A DNA stretch of 64,000 bases. It comes from Bog-793 sp963785415. Lineage in GTDB: Bacteria > Actinomycetota > Acidimicrobiia > Acidimicrobiales > Bog-793. The notes beneath the pieces are model-generated. The model ran no database searches. It saw only the letters and a program-made list of their open reading frames with translations, and was not told where the DNA came from. Of the stretch, positions 17,634-26,284 are shown in pieces. The stretch's first letter is position 1; every line of letters starts with the position of its first letter. Location of the stretch: the NCBI GenBank assembly GCA_963785415.1, contig CAWAVB010000001.1, forward strand, positions 2,029,976 through 2,093,975, read 5' to 3'. Made by a program: the position numbers and the translations under genes.

Positions 17634-18527
17634 TCAGAGCCAGTTGTCGGCGTAGAAGAAGTCGCCGCGGTCGTAGTCCGGTCGCTCGCCGCGTTTCATG
17701 CGCACCTCGACGCGGCCGGGCCGGTAGCCGCGGGCCACGAGGCGGTCGATCGTCGGCCAGGCCGAGCCCGGGACGCGCACCTCGATCGTCCCGAGACCGT
17801 GTTCGCCGCAGGCGTGTTCGACCGCGTCGAGCAGCCGGTCGAAAGAGGGCCGCGTCGCCGCCGCGACGAACGGCACGAAGCCCGTTCCTTTGCTCCGGAA
17901 AGTCGGCTCGACGTGCACGATGGCGAGACCGTCGGCGGTGGTGAACGTCGCTCCGACCGCACGCGTCGCCGCCACCGTAGCTTCGGCGGTCAGATCCAGG
18001 CCCTCGTAGACGAAGTCGAGGCTCGGTGGTGCCGCGCCCGTCGCGACGTCGGCGGGCATGGCGGTTTTGTCGATGCTCCGCTGGAAGCTGATGCCCGTCC
18101 ACGCCGGGCGAAAGCCGAACCTGGAGTAGAGGTCCACGTGGAACGGGCTCTCGGCGAAGGTCTCGAGCCCGACGAGGCGTACGCCACGGTCGCGCAGGCC
18201 GTCGAGGCAGGCCGCGATCAACGCCTGGCCCACGCCGCGGCGCTGCGCGTCGGGCGACACCGCGAGTGGGCCGAACCAGCCGAGCGTGCCGCGGGCGACG
18301 GAGAAAACGGCCCCGATCAGCTCGTCTGCTGCACCCGTCGCGACGAAGCAGCCTTCCCGGTCCGTGGCGAGCCGGGTGGGGAAGAGCAGCGGCGGCATCA
18401 CGGGTGGGGCCACTTCGCGACCCGTCAGCTTCCCGATGACGTCGCCGAAGGCGGCGTCGGTGACGCGGGCGACCTCGACGAGGTCCGAAGGCCGCATCGA
18501 CCTCACTTGGACCGGGGCCTCGCCCAC
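17634..18527 (-). CDS. GNAT-family N-acetyltransferase
   Basis: The 297-residue protein has an N-terminal GNAT domain, with RSMRPSDLVEVARVTDAAFG at the start, LAVSPDAQRRGVGQALIAA as the acetyl-CoA-binding motif, and VGLETFAESPFHVDLYSRFG. The C-terminal half (from about residue 160) resembles a degenerate second GNAT-like module (GLAIVHVEPTF, GTIEVRVPGSAWPTIDRLVA). The acceptor is unknown. A GTG at 18527 is used; an ATG at 18497 (MRPSDL) is equally possible. Confidence 0.85.
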   Translation of the reverse strand: MGEAPVQVRSMRPSDLVEVARVTDAAFGDVIGKLTGREVAPPVMPPLLFPTRLATDREGCFVATGAADELIGAVFSVARGTLGWFGPLAVSPDAQRRGVGQALIAACLDGLRDRGVRLVGLETFAESPFHVDLYSRFGFRPAWTGISFQRSIDKTAMPADVATGAAPPSLDFVYEGLDLTAEATVAATRAVGATFTTADGLAIVHVEPTFRSKGTGFVPFVAAATRPSFDRLLDAVEHACGEHGLGTIEVRVPGSAWPTIDRLVARGYRPGRVEVRMKRGERPDYDRGDFFYADNWL

Positions 18528-18577
18528 GTCACCCCTCCCTTCCCCGCCGCCGGGTGCTCCGTTCTGTCGCTATTCGG

Positions 18578-19216
18578 TCAGCTGTTGCGACCGACCAGTG
18601 CAAGGCGCACGCCGATTCCGATGATCGCAAGGCCGCTCAGCCCGCCGACGATCTCGAGCCGGCGGGGTGTGCGCGTGAGCCACTGGCGGATCCCCCCAGC
18701 GGCGATCGCCCAGACGCCGTCCGAGACGAGCGCCATGGCGATGAAGCTCGCGCCCAACACGAGCATCTGGATGGGTACGTCGCCCGCTGTCCGGTAGATG
18801 AACTCAGGGAGGATGGCTGCGAAAAAGACCACGGTCTTCGGGTTGGCGGCCCCGACGACGAAGGCGTCGCGCAGCAGGCGGCGCGTCGTTCTCGGTTCGA
18901 AGGTCGTCTCGAGCACCTGGGCCAGGCGCCGACGGTGGCGGATCGCCTGGATTCCCAGGAAGACGAGGTAGGCGGCACCGACGAGCTTGATGACTGTGAA
19001 GACGGCGATTGATCGCTCGACGATCGTCCCGATGCCGAAGGCGACGGCGATCACCTGCAGGTACACGCCGCCGGAGTTGCCGACGACGGTCGCCAGCCCG
19101 GCGCGTCGCCCGAAGGTGAGGGCGCGACCGACGACGAAAAGGACGCTCGGCCCCGGTACGACGATGAGCACGCACGCGGTCGCGCAGAAGGCGAGGAGGT
19201 GAGCCGTCGGGACCAT
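18578..19216 (-). CDS. LysE/RhtB-family amino-acid exporter
   Basis: The 212-residue protein has six predicted membrane segments and the family features VPGPSVLFVVGRALTFGRRA near the N-terminus, GAAYLVFLGIQAIR in the middle and NPKTVVFFAAILPEF in the fourth segment. Members export basic amino acids, homoserine or threonine. The ATG at 19216 fits the family's short N-terminus. It is 50 bases downstream of the convergently placed GNAT start region on the same strand. Confidence 0.9.
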   Translation of the reverse strand: MVPTAHLLAFCATACVLIVVPGPSVLFVVGRALTFGRRAGLATVVGNSGGVYLQVIAVAFGIGTIVERSIAVFTVIKLVGAAYLVFLGIQAIRHRRRLAQVLETTFEPRTTRRLLRDAFVVGAANPKTVVFFAAILPEFIYRTAGDVPIQMLVLGASFIAMALVSDGVWAIAAGGIRQWLTRTPRRLEIVGGLSGLAIIGIGVRLALVGRNS

Positions 19217-19616
19217 GGCCGCAGGCTAGACGGGGTGCCGCCCTGGGCGCCCGTCCGGCGGACGGGCCGCGGGGCGCGTGTCCGGCGGGGGATCGATCCC
19301 GAGCCACAGCGTCCCGACCGGGAACGTCTGGGACGCCTGCGGTTGGTTGGCTCGCCCGCCGCTGTCGCGGCGACGCGCCCGCTGGCGACACGATCCTCCA
19401 GTCCTTCCCTCTAACCTCCTTTCGGACCAACCCGGGTCGCTTGAGGAGACGCGCGCAAAGGCCACAGGAGCAGCAGGACGAAGCCTCGTATATCCCAAAT
19501 CGCTGGGCATCCCGTCGTCGTGCCCTAGTCATGGGCGGATCATTCCGGCACGGAGCGAAGCTCGCTGAAAGGCGATGCCAGTCTCGGGAACGCCCGTCCA
19601 GGTCGGGAGGAGACCA
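19217..19616. other. Intergenic region without a recognised gene
   Basis: This 400-base stretch lies between the divergent exporter and BNR-propeller genes. It holds no convincing reading frame. Its right part, around 19440-19560, is less GC-rich and may contain the promoter of the BNR gene, but I cannot pick out a clear pair of elements. Confidence 0.4.
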
Positions 19617-20732
19617 ATGAGTCGAATTCGCGTGCTTGTAGGCACCGCCAAGGGCGGGTTCATCTTGACGAGCGACGGCCTGCGGAAAGGCTGGACGGTC
19701 GAGGGACCGCACTTCGCGGGCTGGGAGATCTACCACATGGCCGGATCGCCAGTCGCGCCCGATCGGATCTTCGCCTCCCAGACTTCTGGGTGGTTCGGCC
19801 AAGTCGTCCAACGCAGCGAAGACGGTGGCAAGACCTGGGAGGCGGTCGGTAACGAATTCGCCTACGCGTCCACGCCGGGCACCCACCAGTGGTACGACGG
19901 GACGCCTCATCCTTGGGAGTTCGCTCGGGTCTGGCACTTCGAGCCCTCGTTGTCCGATCCCAACACCGTCTTCGCGGGCGTCGAGGACGCCGGATTGTTC
20001 AAGACGACCGACGGGGGTTCAACTTGGAGCGAGATCGCCGGGCTTCGTGAGAACGAGACCGGGCGACAGTGGCAGCCGGGCGCAGGGGGAATGTGCCTGC
20101 ACACGATCGTGCTCGATCCGACGAGCAACGATCGCATGTGGGTCGCGATCTCCGCGGCAGGCGTGTTCAAGACTGACGACGCCGGCGCGACGTGGAGCCT
20201 GGCCAACGTGGGCCTGAAATCGGACCACATCCCCGACCCCGACGCGTTCGTCGGGCACTGCGTGCACCGGATAGCGCTCCATGCCGAGCGTCCCAACGTG
20301 CTGTTCATGCAGAAACATTGGGATGTGATGCGGAGCGACGACGGTGCGGAGACCTGGTACGAGATCAGCGGCAACCTGCCGACCGACTTCGGGTTCGTCA
20401 TCGACACCCATGCACACGAACCGGAGACGCTTTACGTCGTACCGATCACAAGCGACGCGCACCACTTCCCGCCGGATGGCCGACTGGCCGTCTATCGCAG
20501 CCGTGTCGGCGGTAACGAATGGGAGGAGCTGGGCGCGGGTCTTCCTGAAGGTGACTGCTACACCAATGTGCTGCGCGAAGCCATGGCCGTTGACGACCTC
20601 GATCCGTGCGGCATTTACTTCGGCACGACCGGCGGTCAGGTCTATGTCTCCCCCGACGAGGGTGATCACTGGTCGGCCATTGTGCACGACCTGCCTCGCG
20701 TGCTCTCTGTCGAGGTCCAGACCTTGCCATGA
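19617..20732 (+). CDS. BNR/sialidase-like beta-propeller protein
   Basis: The 371-residue protein consists of repeated BNR (Asp-box) units such as SEDGGKTWE, TTDGGSTWSE, TDDAGATWS, SDDGAETWYE and SPDEGDHWS, spaced as in a beta-propeller. It starts RIRVLVGTAKGGFILTSDG with no signal peptide, so it is probably cytoplasmic. Annotation as a sialidase would be unsafe, because the catalytic Arg triad and Tyr/Glu pair are not evident. The stop overlaps the start of the MoaD-like gene (ATGA), which implies coupled translation. The ATG at 19617 follows GGGAGG. Confidence 0.85.
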   Translation: MSRIRVLVGTAKGGFILTSDGLRKGWTVEGPHFAGWEIYHMAGSPVAPDRIFASQTSGWFGQVVQRSEDGGKTWEAVGNEFAYASTPGTHQWYDGTPHPWEFARVWHFEPSLSDPNTVFAGVEDAGLFKTTDGGSTWSEIAGLRENETGRQWQPGAGGMCLHTIVLDPTSNDRMWVAISAAGVFKTDDAGATWSLANVGLKSDHIPDPDAFVGHCVHRIALHAERPNVLFMQKHWDVMRSDDGAETWYEISGNLPTDFGFVIDTHAHEPETLYVVPITSDAHHFPPDGRLAVYRSRVGGNEWEELGAGLPEGDCYTNVLREAMAVDDLDPCGIYFGTTGGQVYVSPDEGDHWSAIVHDLPRVLSVEVQTLP

Positions 20733-21025
20733 TCCGCGTCGTGTTGCCGCAGCCGCTTCGCACGCTTGCCGACACCCAGAAGGAGATCGAACTTGATGTC
20801 GCGGCACCGGTCACGATCGAATCGGTGCTCGACGCCGTCGAGGCTTGTTACCCGGTTCTTCGCGGCACGATCCGCGATATCGAGACCAAGAAACGGCGGG
20901 CCTTTGTCCGCTTCTTCGCCTGCGAGGAAGACCTGTCCCAGGGACCAATCGACCAGCCACTACCCGAGTTGGTGGTAGCGGGTGTTGAGCCGCTCATCGT
21001 GCTTGGCGCGATAGCGGGAGGTTGA
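20729..21025 (+). CDS. MoaD/ThiS-like ubiquitin-fold protein
   Basis: The 98-residue protein has the beta-grasp pattern of small sulfur carriers: IRVVLPQPLRTLADTQKEIE, then TIESVLDAVEACYPVLRGTI, ending LIVLGAIAGG. The Gly-Gly end is where family members are adenylated and thiocarboxylated or conjugated. Its start overlaps the BNR-propeller stop. No E1-like (MoeB/ThiF) gene or other molybdopterin or thiamine gene is nearby, so its partner is presumably elsewhere or is the propeller protein. Confidence 0.82.
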   Translation: MIRVVLPQPLRTLADTQKEIELDVAAPVTIESVLDAVEACYPVLRGTIRDIETKKRRAFVRFFACEEDLSQGPIDQPLPELVVAGVEPLIVLGAIAGG

Positions 21026-21282
21026 GACCGCGGCTTCGATGGATCACGGCCCGTGCCGCGTCCCAACTGTGCCAATAATGCGTCGGGCACCGTCATGTGC
21101 TGCGATTCCCACTCACGCCATACCCAGCGCTCGGGTAAGGACTCTTAACACCGGGACCCACCCGACCGGGATGTATTCCTCGTAGTCGTCGTGGTCCATC
21201 GCTCCTCCGCTAGGTGATCAGGGCATTTTCCAAGGGGGGTCGAGCTCCGATCCGAGCGTGTGCCGCTTTGTCAGCGCGCACA

Positions 21283-21684
21283 TCACCTTTTCCGCGGTCT
21301 TCGCCGCCGTTTCGCGAGGATCAGTCTGCGGTGGAATAGAGCAAGAACCTCCGCATCTATGTCCCCACCCGAGGCAGTCCTGATGAGTAACGCGCCAAGC
21401 TCCTCATCTTCTACGCGGATGATCTCACCGCCGTTGATTCCGTTGTTATCTAGGACCCACTTCGCAAGTAGAAGAGCCGTCCTCTTGTTCCCCTCGGTGA
21501 ACCCCTGGCAGCGAGCGACGCGGGATGCGATGAGTGCCGCGACCCCAATGGGATCAGGGGCCCTAGTGGCAGCCTCAAGAGCCCGTTCGACGCGATCTAG
21601 ATCGTCCGGTTCCGCGAACCACTCATCGACCTCTCGGATAGATCGGTTAAGTGCGATCGCCAGTTTGAGTGTTGGCAGTTTCAA
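21283..21684 (-). CDS. Fic/Doc-family toxin-like protein with His-to-Gln change in the Fic motif
   Basis: The 133-residue protein contains CQGFTEGNKRTALLLAKW, the Doc-type Fic motif, normally HxFx(D/E)GNKR. The catalytic histidine position is occupied by glutamine (QGF). The rest (ATRAPDPIGVAALIASRVAR and the DIDAEVLALFHRRL end) is helical as in Doc. Fic/Doc enzymes transfer AMP or phosphate to target proteins. With the His missing, activity by the usual mechanism is doubtful. The gene overlaps the upstream XRE gene by four bases (ATGA). The local GC content is lower than the surroundings. Confidence 0.82.
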   Translation of the reverse strand: MKLPTLKLAIALNRSIREVDEWFAEPDDLDRVERALEAATRAPDPIGVAALIASRVARCQGFTEGNKRTALLLAKWVLDNNGINGGEIIRVEDEELGALLIRTASGGDIDAEVLALFHRRLILAKRRRRPRKR

Positions 21685-21992
21685 TGGTCACGGAGGTAGT
21701 GAAGAAGAGGTTCGTACCGCCACAGTTGCTCGGACAACCAGCGCGCGTCCTCTTCGGAAACCATGCTCCAGACTTCTTCAGGAAGACGTGGCTTCGGTAC
21801 AAGCACGGACTCAAGCTCGTAGTCGGCCGCTCGGGCGATCCTGTTGAGCAAGAGAAGACTCGGTTGCCGCCTGCCCTGCTCAATCTCCACGATCGTCGGC
21901 TGCGGGACCTGGGCTCGCGCCGCCAGATCGCGGGTAGTGATCTTCCTGTCCGTCCTAATCCGACGAACGAGTTCACTCGCCTCAATGGCCAT
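21681..21992 (-). CDS. XRE-family HTH antitoxin or regulator
   Basis: The 103-residue protein begins with a helix-turn-helix (TTRDLAARAQVPQPTIVEIE, then GRRQPSLLLLNRIARAA) followed by a short C-terminal part (EEVWSMVSEEDARWLSEQLW) that could contact the Fic protein. Gene order (regulator first, Fic second, overlapping by four bases) is that of a toxin-antitoxin operon. A perfect inverted repeat lies 8 bases upstream of the start and is its likely operator. Confidence 0.85.
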   Translation of the reverse strand: MAIEASELVRRIRTDRKITTRDLAARAQVPQPTIVEIEQGRRQPSLLLLNRIARAADYELESVLVPKPRLPEEVWSMVSEEDARWLSEQLWRYEPLLHYLRDH

Positions 21993-21999
21993 GCCATCA

Positions 22000-22019
22000 T
22001 GATACGATATTTAGTATCA
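22000..22019. promoter_or_regulatory. Inverted repeat TGATAC-N8-GTATCA, probable operator of the XRE-Fic operon
   Basis: A perfect 6-base inverted repeat, TGATAC/GTATCA, with an 8-base AT-rich spacer lies 8 bases upstream of the XRE start. The A/T-rich spacer stands out from the local sequence. Position and symmetry suggest autoregulation by the XRE protein. Confidence 0.65.
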
Positions 22020-22144
22020 AAATAGTACACAGGGAATGCAGCGTCCTACAACGCAAAGGCAGTAAACAACACTAATTGCCTTTTGGAAAGCAGCACTCAG
22101 CCTGAACCGTTTTGTCGGTGCACACATCACCTCGTGCTTGGCGA

Positions 22145-22160
22145 TCGAACGTATGTTCGC
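22145..22160 (+). promoter_or_regulatory. LexA (SOS) box of imuA'
   Basis: TCGAACGTATGTTCGC matches the actinobacterial LexA site (TCGAAC-N4-GTTCGA) at all but the last base. It ends 12 bases before the imuA' ATG. TATCGT just after it may be the -10 element, so LexA would block the promoter directly. Confidence 0.9.
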
Positions 22161-22172
22161 TATCGTTCGGGG

Positions 22173-22955
22173 ATGACCGTGGCGCTTCCCGTCCCCGGGC
22201 TCCCAGAACCTGCTCCTCGTCGGCCGGGTGCAGGTCAACAGGGCCGGCCGGCGGTTCCCGGGGTGGTTGCGGAGCGGGTCCGCCCGCTTGTCCTGGCCCG
22301 GGACGAGCTCTTGCCGGTCGCACCGGAATACGTCGAGCTTCTCGGAACGCCCGGTCTCCGGCGGGGAAGCACCCTCGCCGTCGTGGCGGACGGTGCGCCC
22401 GGGACGACGTCGGTCGCGTTCGGTCTCGTCGCCGCGGCGAGCTCGGCGGGCGCGTGGTGCGCGGCCATCGGGCTGGAGGACCTGGGGCTCGTCGCTGCGG
22501 ACGAGCTCGGTGTCGCGCTCGACCGTCTCGTCCTCGTGCCCCGGCCCGGGAAGCGCTTCCCGACCGTTGTCGCGGCGTTGCTCGACGGGTGCGACGTCGT
22601 GCTCGTCGCGTCGCCCGGGCTGGCGCTGGCCGACCGGCGCCGGCTGAGCATCCGGGCCCGGGAGCGCCGCGCGGTGCTCATCGTCCTTGCTGGCTCCCAG
22701 GCCGCCGCGGTCGCCAGCCGGCCCTGGCCGGACGGGGTCGACGTCCGGTTCTCGGTGACGGGCGGCGTCTTCGTGGGTCTCGGTGCCGGCAGCGGGCGGG
22801 TGCGCGCCCACCGGGTCGACATCGCTGTGACCCGGCGTGCCGCGTCGCCGCGCGAGACCCACGCCAGTCTCTGGTTTCCGTCATCGCCCGGGGAGATCCC
22901 GTCTCAGTCCCGGGTCGCCGCAGGGAAACGCCTGGACTCGGCGGGGGCGCGGTGA
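22173..22955 (+). CDS. imuA': ImuA'-like SOS mutagenesis accessory protein
   Basis: The 260-residue protein has a RecA-like layout without a clear Walker A: GSTLAVVADGAPGTTSVAFG, GAWCAAIGLEDLGLVAADEL, RLVLVPRPGKRFPTVVAALL, DVVLVASPG. This matches the ImuA' group that accompanies ImuB in actinobacteria. ImuA' supports translesion mutagenesis with ImuB and DnaE2 during the SOS response. The ATG at 22173 follows the LexA box by 12 bases. The stop overlaps the imuB start (GTGA). Confidence 0.8.
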   Translation: MTVALPVPGLPEPAPRRPGAGQQGRPAVPGVVAERVRPLVLARDELLPVAPEYVELLGTPGLRRGSTLAVVADGAPGTTSVAFGLVAAASSAGAWCAAIGLEDLGLVAADELGVALDRLVLVPRPGKRFPTVVAALLDGCDVVLVASPGLALADRRRLSIRARERRAVLIVLAGSQAAAVASRPWPDGVDVRFSVTGGVFVGLGAGSGRVRAHRVDIAVTRRAASPRETHASLWFPSSPGEIPSQSRVAAGKRLDSAGAR

Positions 22956-24565
22956 ACGCCTCCGTGCCCGCGCGGACGCTCGTTCTGTGGTGCCCCGACT
23001 GGCCGGTGAGTGCCGGCGGGCACCGGCCCGAAGAGGCGGTCGCCGTCGTCGCCGACGGCAAGGTGGTCGCCGCGTCGGCAGCCGCCCGGCGGTCGGGCGT
23101 CCGTCCTCCCCAGCGCCGCCGCCAGGCGGAGTCGCGCTGTCCGGGGCTCGCGGTCATCCCGCGCGACCCCGGGGCCGAGGTCCGGGCCTTCGAACCGGTC
23201 GTCGTCGCCCTCGAACGTTTCGGAGCGCCCGTCGCCGTCCGGCGTCCGGGGTGGGCCGCCCTCGCGACCCGCGGGCCAGCCCGGTACTTCGGGGGCGAGG
23301 AGTCCTTCGCCGTCGACGTGGCGGGGGCGGTCGAGGCGCTCGGTGAGTCCCTCGGGCTCGCCGGGGAACGCCGGCCCGTCGCCCGGCGCGCACCTCTCGT
23401 CGGCGACTGGTGGCGCGTCGGGATCGCCGATGGGCCGTTCGCGGCGACGATGGCCGCGCAACAGGGCCGCATCGTTCCCCGGGGCGGGGCCCGTGCGTTC
23501 CTCGGGCCGTTCGACATCGAGCACCTCGGGAGTGCCGAACTTTCCTCCCTCCTCCGGCGTCTCGGGATCACGACCCTCGGCGGCTTCGCCGCGCTCGAGG
23601 GGACCGACGTCCTCGCCCGCTTCGGCTCCGACGGGGCGCGGCTCCACCAGCTCGTACGCGGGCTCGACGGACGCCCACTCGACGTGCGGGCCCGGCCGCG
23701 CGACCTCGCCATCGAGATGCACCTCGAGCCCCCCGCCGTCGACGTCGACACGACGGCCTTCGTCGCCAAGAACCTCGCCGAGAGGCTCTGTGGCCGGCTC
23801 GCCGCCGAGGGGCTCGCCTGCAGCTTCTTAGGGATCGAGCTCGAGACCTCGGCCGGGAACCGGCTTGACCGCCGCTGGGCGCACGACGGGGCGTGGACCC
23901 CGGCGCTCGTCGCCGAGCGGCTCCGTTGGCAGCTCGAAGCGTGGCTCGTCGGACCCGGCCTTGCCGGAGGTGGGGACGGGACGAACGAAGAGGCCGGGAT
24001 CGCGCGCGTCCGTCTCGTGCCGACCGACGTCGTCGCCGACACCGGCCGTCAACTCGCGCTGTGGGGGCGTCCGCGGGTCGATGACGAGCGGGTTGCCCGG
24101 GCGTTCGCCCGGGTCCAGGGACTGCTCGGACCCGAGGAGGTCGTCCGGCCGTTGCTCGTCGGGGGACGGGAGCCGGCCGAGCGGGTCCGTTTCGTGCCGT
24201 TTGGCGATCCCGCGCCCGCGCGCCCCGACGACGCCGCGCTGCCGTGGCCGGGGCAGCTCCCCAGCCCGAATCCGACCGTCGTGCCCCGGGAGCCGTATCC
24301 CGCGGAGGTGCTCGACCGCGACGGCCGTCACGTCGGTGTGGACGGGCGGGGCACGCCGAGCGGGGTGCCGGCGAGCGTCGCCGTCGGGGGGCGACCGCCG
24401 TCACTCGTCGTCGCATGGGCCGGTCCCTGGCCGGTCGACGAGCAGTGGTGGGACACGGCGGCGCACCGCCGGCGGGCGCGGTTCCAGGTCGTCACGGCGG
24501 ACGGGGGTGGCTACCTGCTCGCGATCGACCGGGGCCGCTGGGTCGTCGAGGGGAGCTACGACTGA
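22952..24565 (+). CDS. imuB: ImuB-like Y-family polymerase-related mutasome adaptor
   Basis: The 537-residue protein shares the Y-family polymerase fold but lacks the catalytic acidic residues, as ImuB does. It starts RTLVLWCPDWPV where a true polymerase would have a DxD-type motif, and continues with AAARRSGVRPPQRRRQAESR and the HhH-like GITTLGGFAALEGTDVLARF. Near residues 430-445 lies a stretch with QLPSPNPTVV that may include a clamp-binding site, and the C-terminal end (RWVVEGSYD) is typical. ImuB bridges the beta clamp and DnaE2. The GTG start overlaps the imuA' stop. Confidence 0.88.
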   Translation: MNASVPARTLVLWCPDWPVSAGGHRPEEAVAVVADGKVVAASAAARRSGVRPPQRRRQAESRCPGLAVIPRDPGAEVRAFEPVVVALERFGAPVAVRRPGWAALATRGPARYFGGEESFAVDVAGAVEALGESLGLAGERRPVARRAPLVGDWWRVGIADGPFAATMAAQQGRIVPRGGARAFLGPFDIEHLGSAELSSLLRRLGITTLGGFAALEGTDVLARFGSDGARLHQLVRGLDGRPLDVRARPRDLAIEMHLEPPAVDVDTTAFVAKNLAERLCGRLAAEGLACSFLGIELETSAGNRLDRRWAHDGAWTPALVAERLRWQLEAWLVGPGLAGGGDGTNEEAGIARVRLVPTDVVADTGRQLALWGRPRVDDERVARAFARVQGLLGPEEVVRPLLVGGREPAERVRFVPFGDPAPARPDDAALPWPGQLPSPNPTVVPREPYPAEVLDRDGRHVGVDGRGTPSGVPASVAVGGRPPSLVVAWAGPWPVDEQWWDTAAHRRRARFQVVTADGGGYLLAIDRGRWVVEGSYD

Positions 24566-24625
24566 CCGCGACGCGCGCCGCGTCCCGGACAGCGAGAATC
24601 CCCACACCGACGCGAAAGGAAGGCC

Positions 24626-26203
24626 ATGGAGCAAGGACCGAGCGGGGACCCGCATCCGGGGTCCTCCGGGCTCGCCTTCGCCAGTGTCGCCGAGATCACC
24701 CGGGCGCTCGAGGCCGGTGAGACGACGAGCGCCGAGCTGACGGCGACGCTCCTCGCGCGGATCGGCGCGATCGACGCCGCCGGGCCGAGGCTCCACGCCG
24801 TCCTCGCCGTCGACGAGTCCGCCGTCGACGCGGCCCGTGCAACCGACGCCGAGCGCGCTTCGGGTGTCGTGCGCGGGCCGCTGCACGGGATCCCGGTGCT
24901 CGTGAAGGACAACCTCGACACGGCGGGGCTCGCCTCGACCGCGGGATCGCTCGCGCTCGCCGGCGCGCCGCCGGTCCGTGACGCCGTCGTCGTCGGGGCG
25001 CTGCGCGACGCGGGTGCCGTCATCGTCGGCAAGACGAACCTCTCGGAGTGGGCGAACTTCCGGTCGGCGCGCTCGTCCTCGGGGTGGAGCGCGGTCGGCG
25101 GCCAGACGCGCAACCCCTACGCGCTCGACCGCAGCCCGAGCGGCTCGTCGTCGGGCTCCGGCGCCGCCGTCGCCGCGGGGCTCGCCCCGGTCGCGGTCGG
25201 CACCGAGACCGACGGTTCGATCCTCAGCCCGGCGGCCGTCACCGGGCTCGTTGGCCTGAAGCCGACGGTCGGCCTCGTGAGCCGGACGGGCGTCGTGCCG
25301 ATCGCCGAGAGCCAGGACACGCCCGGGCCGATGGCACGCTCGGTCCTCGACGCCGCGGCGCTTCTCGGCGTGATCGCCCGCGTCGACCCCGCCGACCCGG
25401 CATGCGCCAACCGCCCGTCGGACCTGCCCGGTGACTACCGCCCGTTCTGCCGGCCGGACGGCCTGCGCGGGGCGCGGATCGGAGTCCCGCGGCCCGCGGC
25501 GAGCGATCGGGCCCGGTTCCGTTTCTCCGGCTACCACGACGGCGCCGACGCGGTGTTCGCCCGGGCGCTGGCGGCCATGCGCGACGGCGGAGCCCGGGTC
25601 GTCGACGCGGTCGAGGTCCCCGGCGCGGAGCAGGAGCCGGACGCCGAGGACGAGCTCGTCGTGCTCTGCCACGAGTTCCACGACGGCGCCGACCGCTGCC
25701 TCGCGGCCCGTGCCGAGGCGGCCGGTGCCGGCCCCCGGTCGCTTTCCGAGGTGATCGCCTTCAACACCGCCCACGCCGACGCAGAATTGGTCCTTTTCGG
25801 CCAGGACCTGCTCGAGCGCGCCGTCGCGACGGCGGGACTCGACGACGAGGGCTACCGGGCCGCCCGGGCGCGCTGCGTAGCGAGCGCGCGGACGAACGGG
25901 ATCGACTACGCGCTCGACCGGGGCGGACTCGACGCGCTCGCGGTGCTCACGACCGCCCCGGCGTGGTGCATCGACCACGTGAACGGCGACACCTTCCTCG
26001 GGGCGGGATACAGCATCGCCGCCGTCGCCGGTTACCCGTCGATCACGGTTCCGATCGGCACGGTGCACGGTCTCCCGGTCGGGCTGGCCCTCCTCGGCCG
26101 GGCGTGGAGCGAGGCGGTGCTGCTGCGGCTGGCCGCCGGCCTCGAGGCGCTGCTGGGGCTGTCGCTGCGCCCGGCGTACGCGCCCTCGAGCATTCTCGCC
26201 TAG
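24626..26203 (+). CDS. Amidase-signature family enzyme
   Basis: The 525-residue enzyme has the amidase signature GSSSGSGAAVAAGLAPVAVG, followed by TETDGSILSPAAVTGLVGLK. The Ser-cisSer-Lys triad is visible: the lysine in PVLVKDNLD, the cis serine in the SGSSSGSG loop and the nucleophile in DGSILSPA. It hydrolyses amide bonds; a GatA role is unlikely because gatB and gatC are absent. It is inserted between imuB and dnaE2, starts 60 bases after imuB, and has its own ribosome-binding site (GAAAGGAAGG). It may be co-transcribed with the mutasome. Confidence 0.92.
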   Translation: MEQGPSGDPHPGSSGLAFASVAEITRALEAGETTSAELTATLLARIGAIDAAGPRLHAVLAVDESAVDAARATDAERASGVVRGPLHGIPVLVKDNLDTAGLASTAGSLALAGAPPVRDAVVVGALRDAGAVIVGKTNLSEWANFRSARSSSGWSAVGGQTRNPYALDRSPSGSSSGSGAAVAAGLAPVAVGTETDGSILSPAAVTGLVGLKPTVGLVSRTGVVPIAESQDTPGPMARSVLDAAALLGVIARVDPADPACANRPSDLPGDYRPFCRPDGLRGARIGVPRPAASDRARFRFSGYHDGADAVFARALAAMRDGGARVVDAVEVPGAEQEPDAEDELVVLCHEFHDGADRCLAARAEAAGAGPRSLSEVIAFNTAHADAELVLFGQDLLERAVATAGLDDEGYRAARARCVASARTNGIDYALDRGGLDALAVLTTAPAWCIDHVNGDTFLGAGYSIAAVAGYPSITVPIGTVHGLPVGLALLGRAWSEAVLLRLAAGLEALLGLSLRPAYAPSSILA

Positions 26204-26256
26204 GGTCCGCCGGGCGGTCGGGGATCGCGATAGGGCAGGTGGGGTCCCCTAGCGAA

Positions 26257-26272
26257 TCGAACATATGTTCGC
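26257..26272 (+). promoter_or_regulatory. LexA (SOS) box of dnaE2
   Basis: TCGAACATATGTTCGC is a near-perfect actinobacterial LexA site. It shares the following GCTATCGT with the site before imuA', so both promoters appear to be built the same way. It lies in the 80-base gap between the amidase gene and dnaE2 coding sequence. Confidence 0.9.
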
Positions 26273-26284
26273 TATCGTCGTCCG

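Noticed and set aside
19617..20732. Sialidase enzyme call
   Set aside because: Only the BNR repeats are visible; the catalytic arginines and tyrosine/glutamate of sialidases are not evident.
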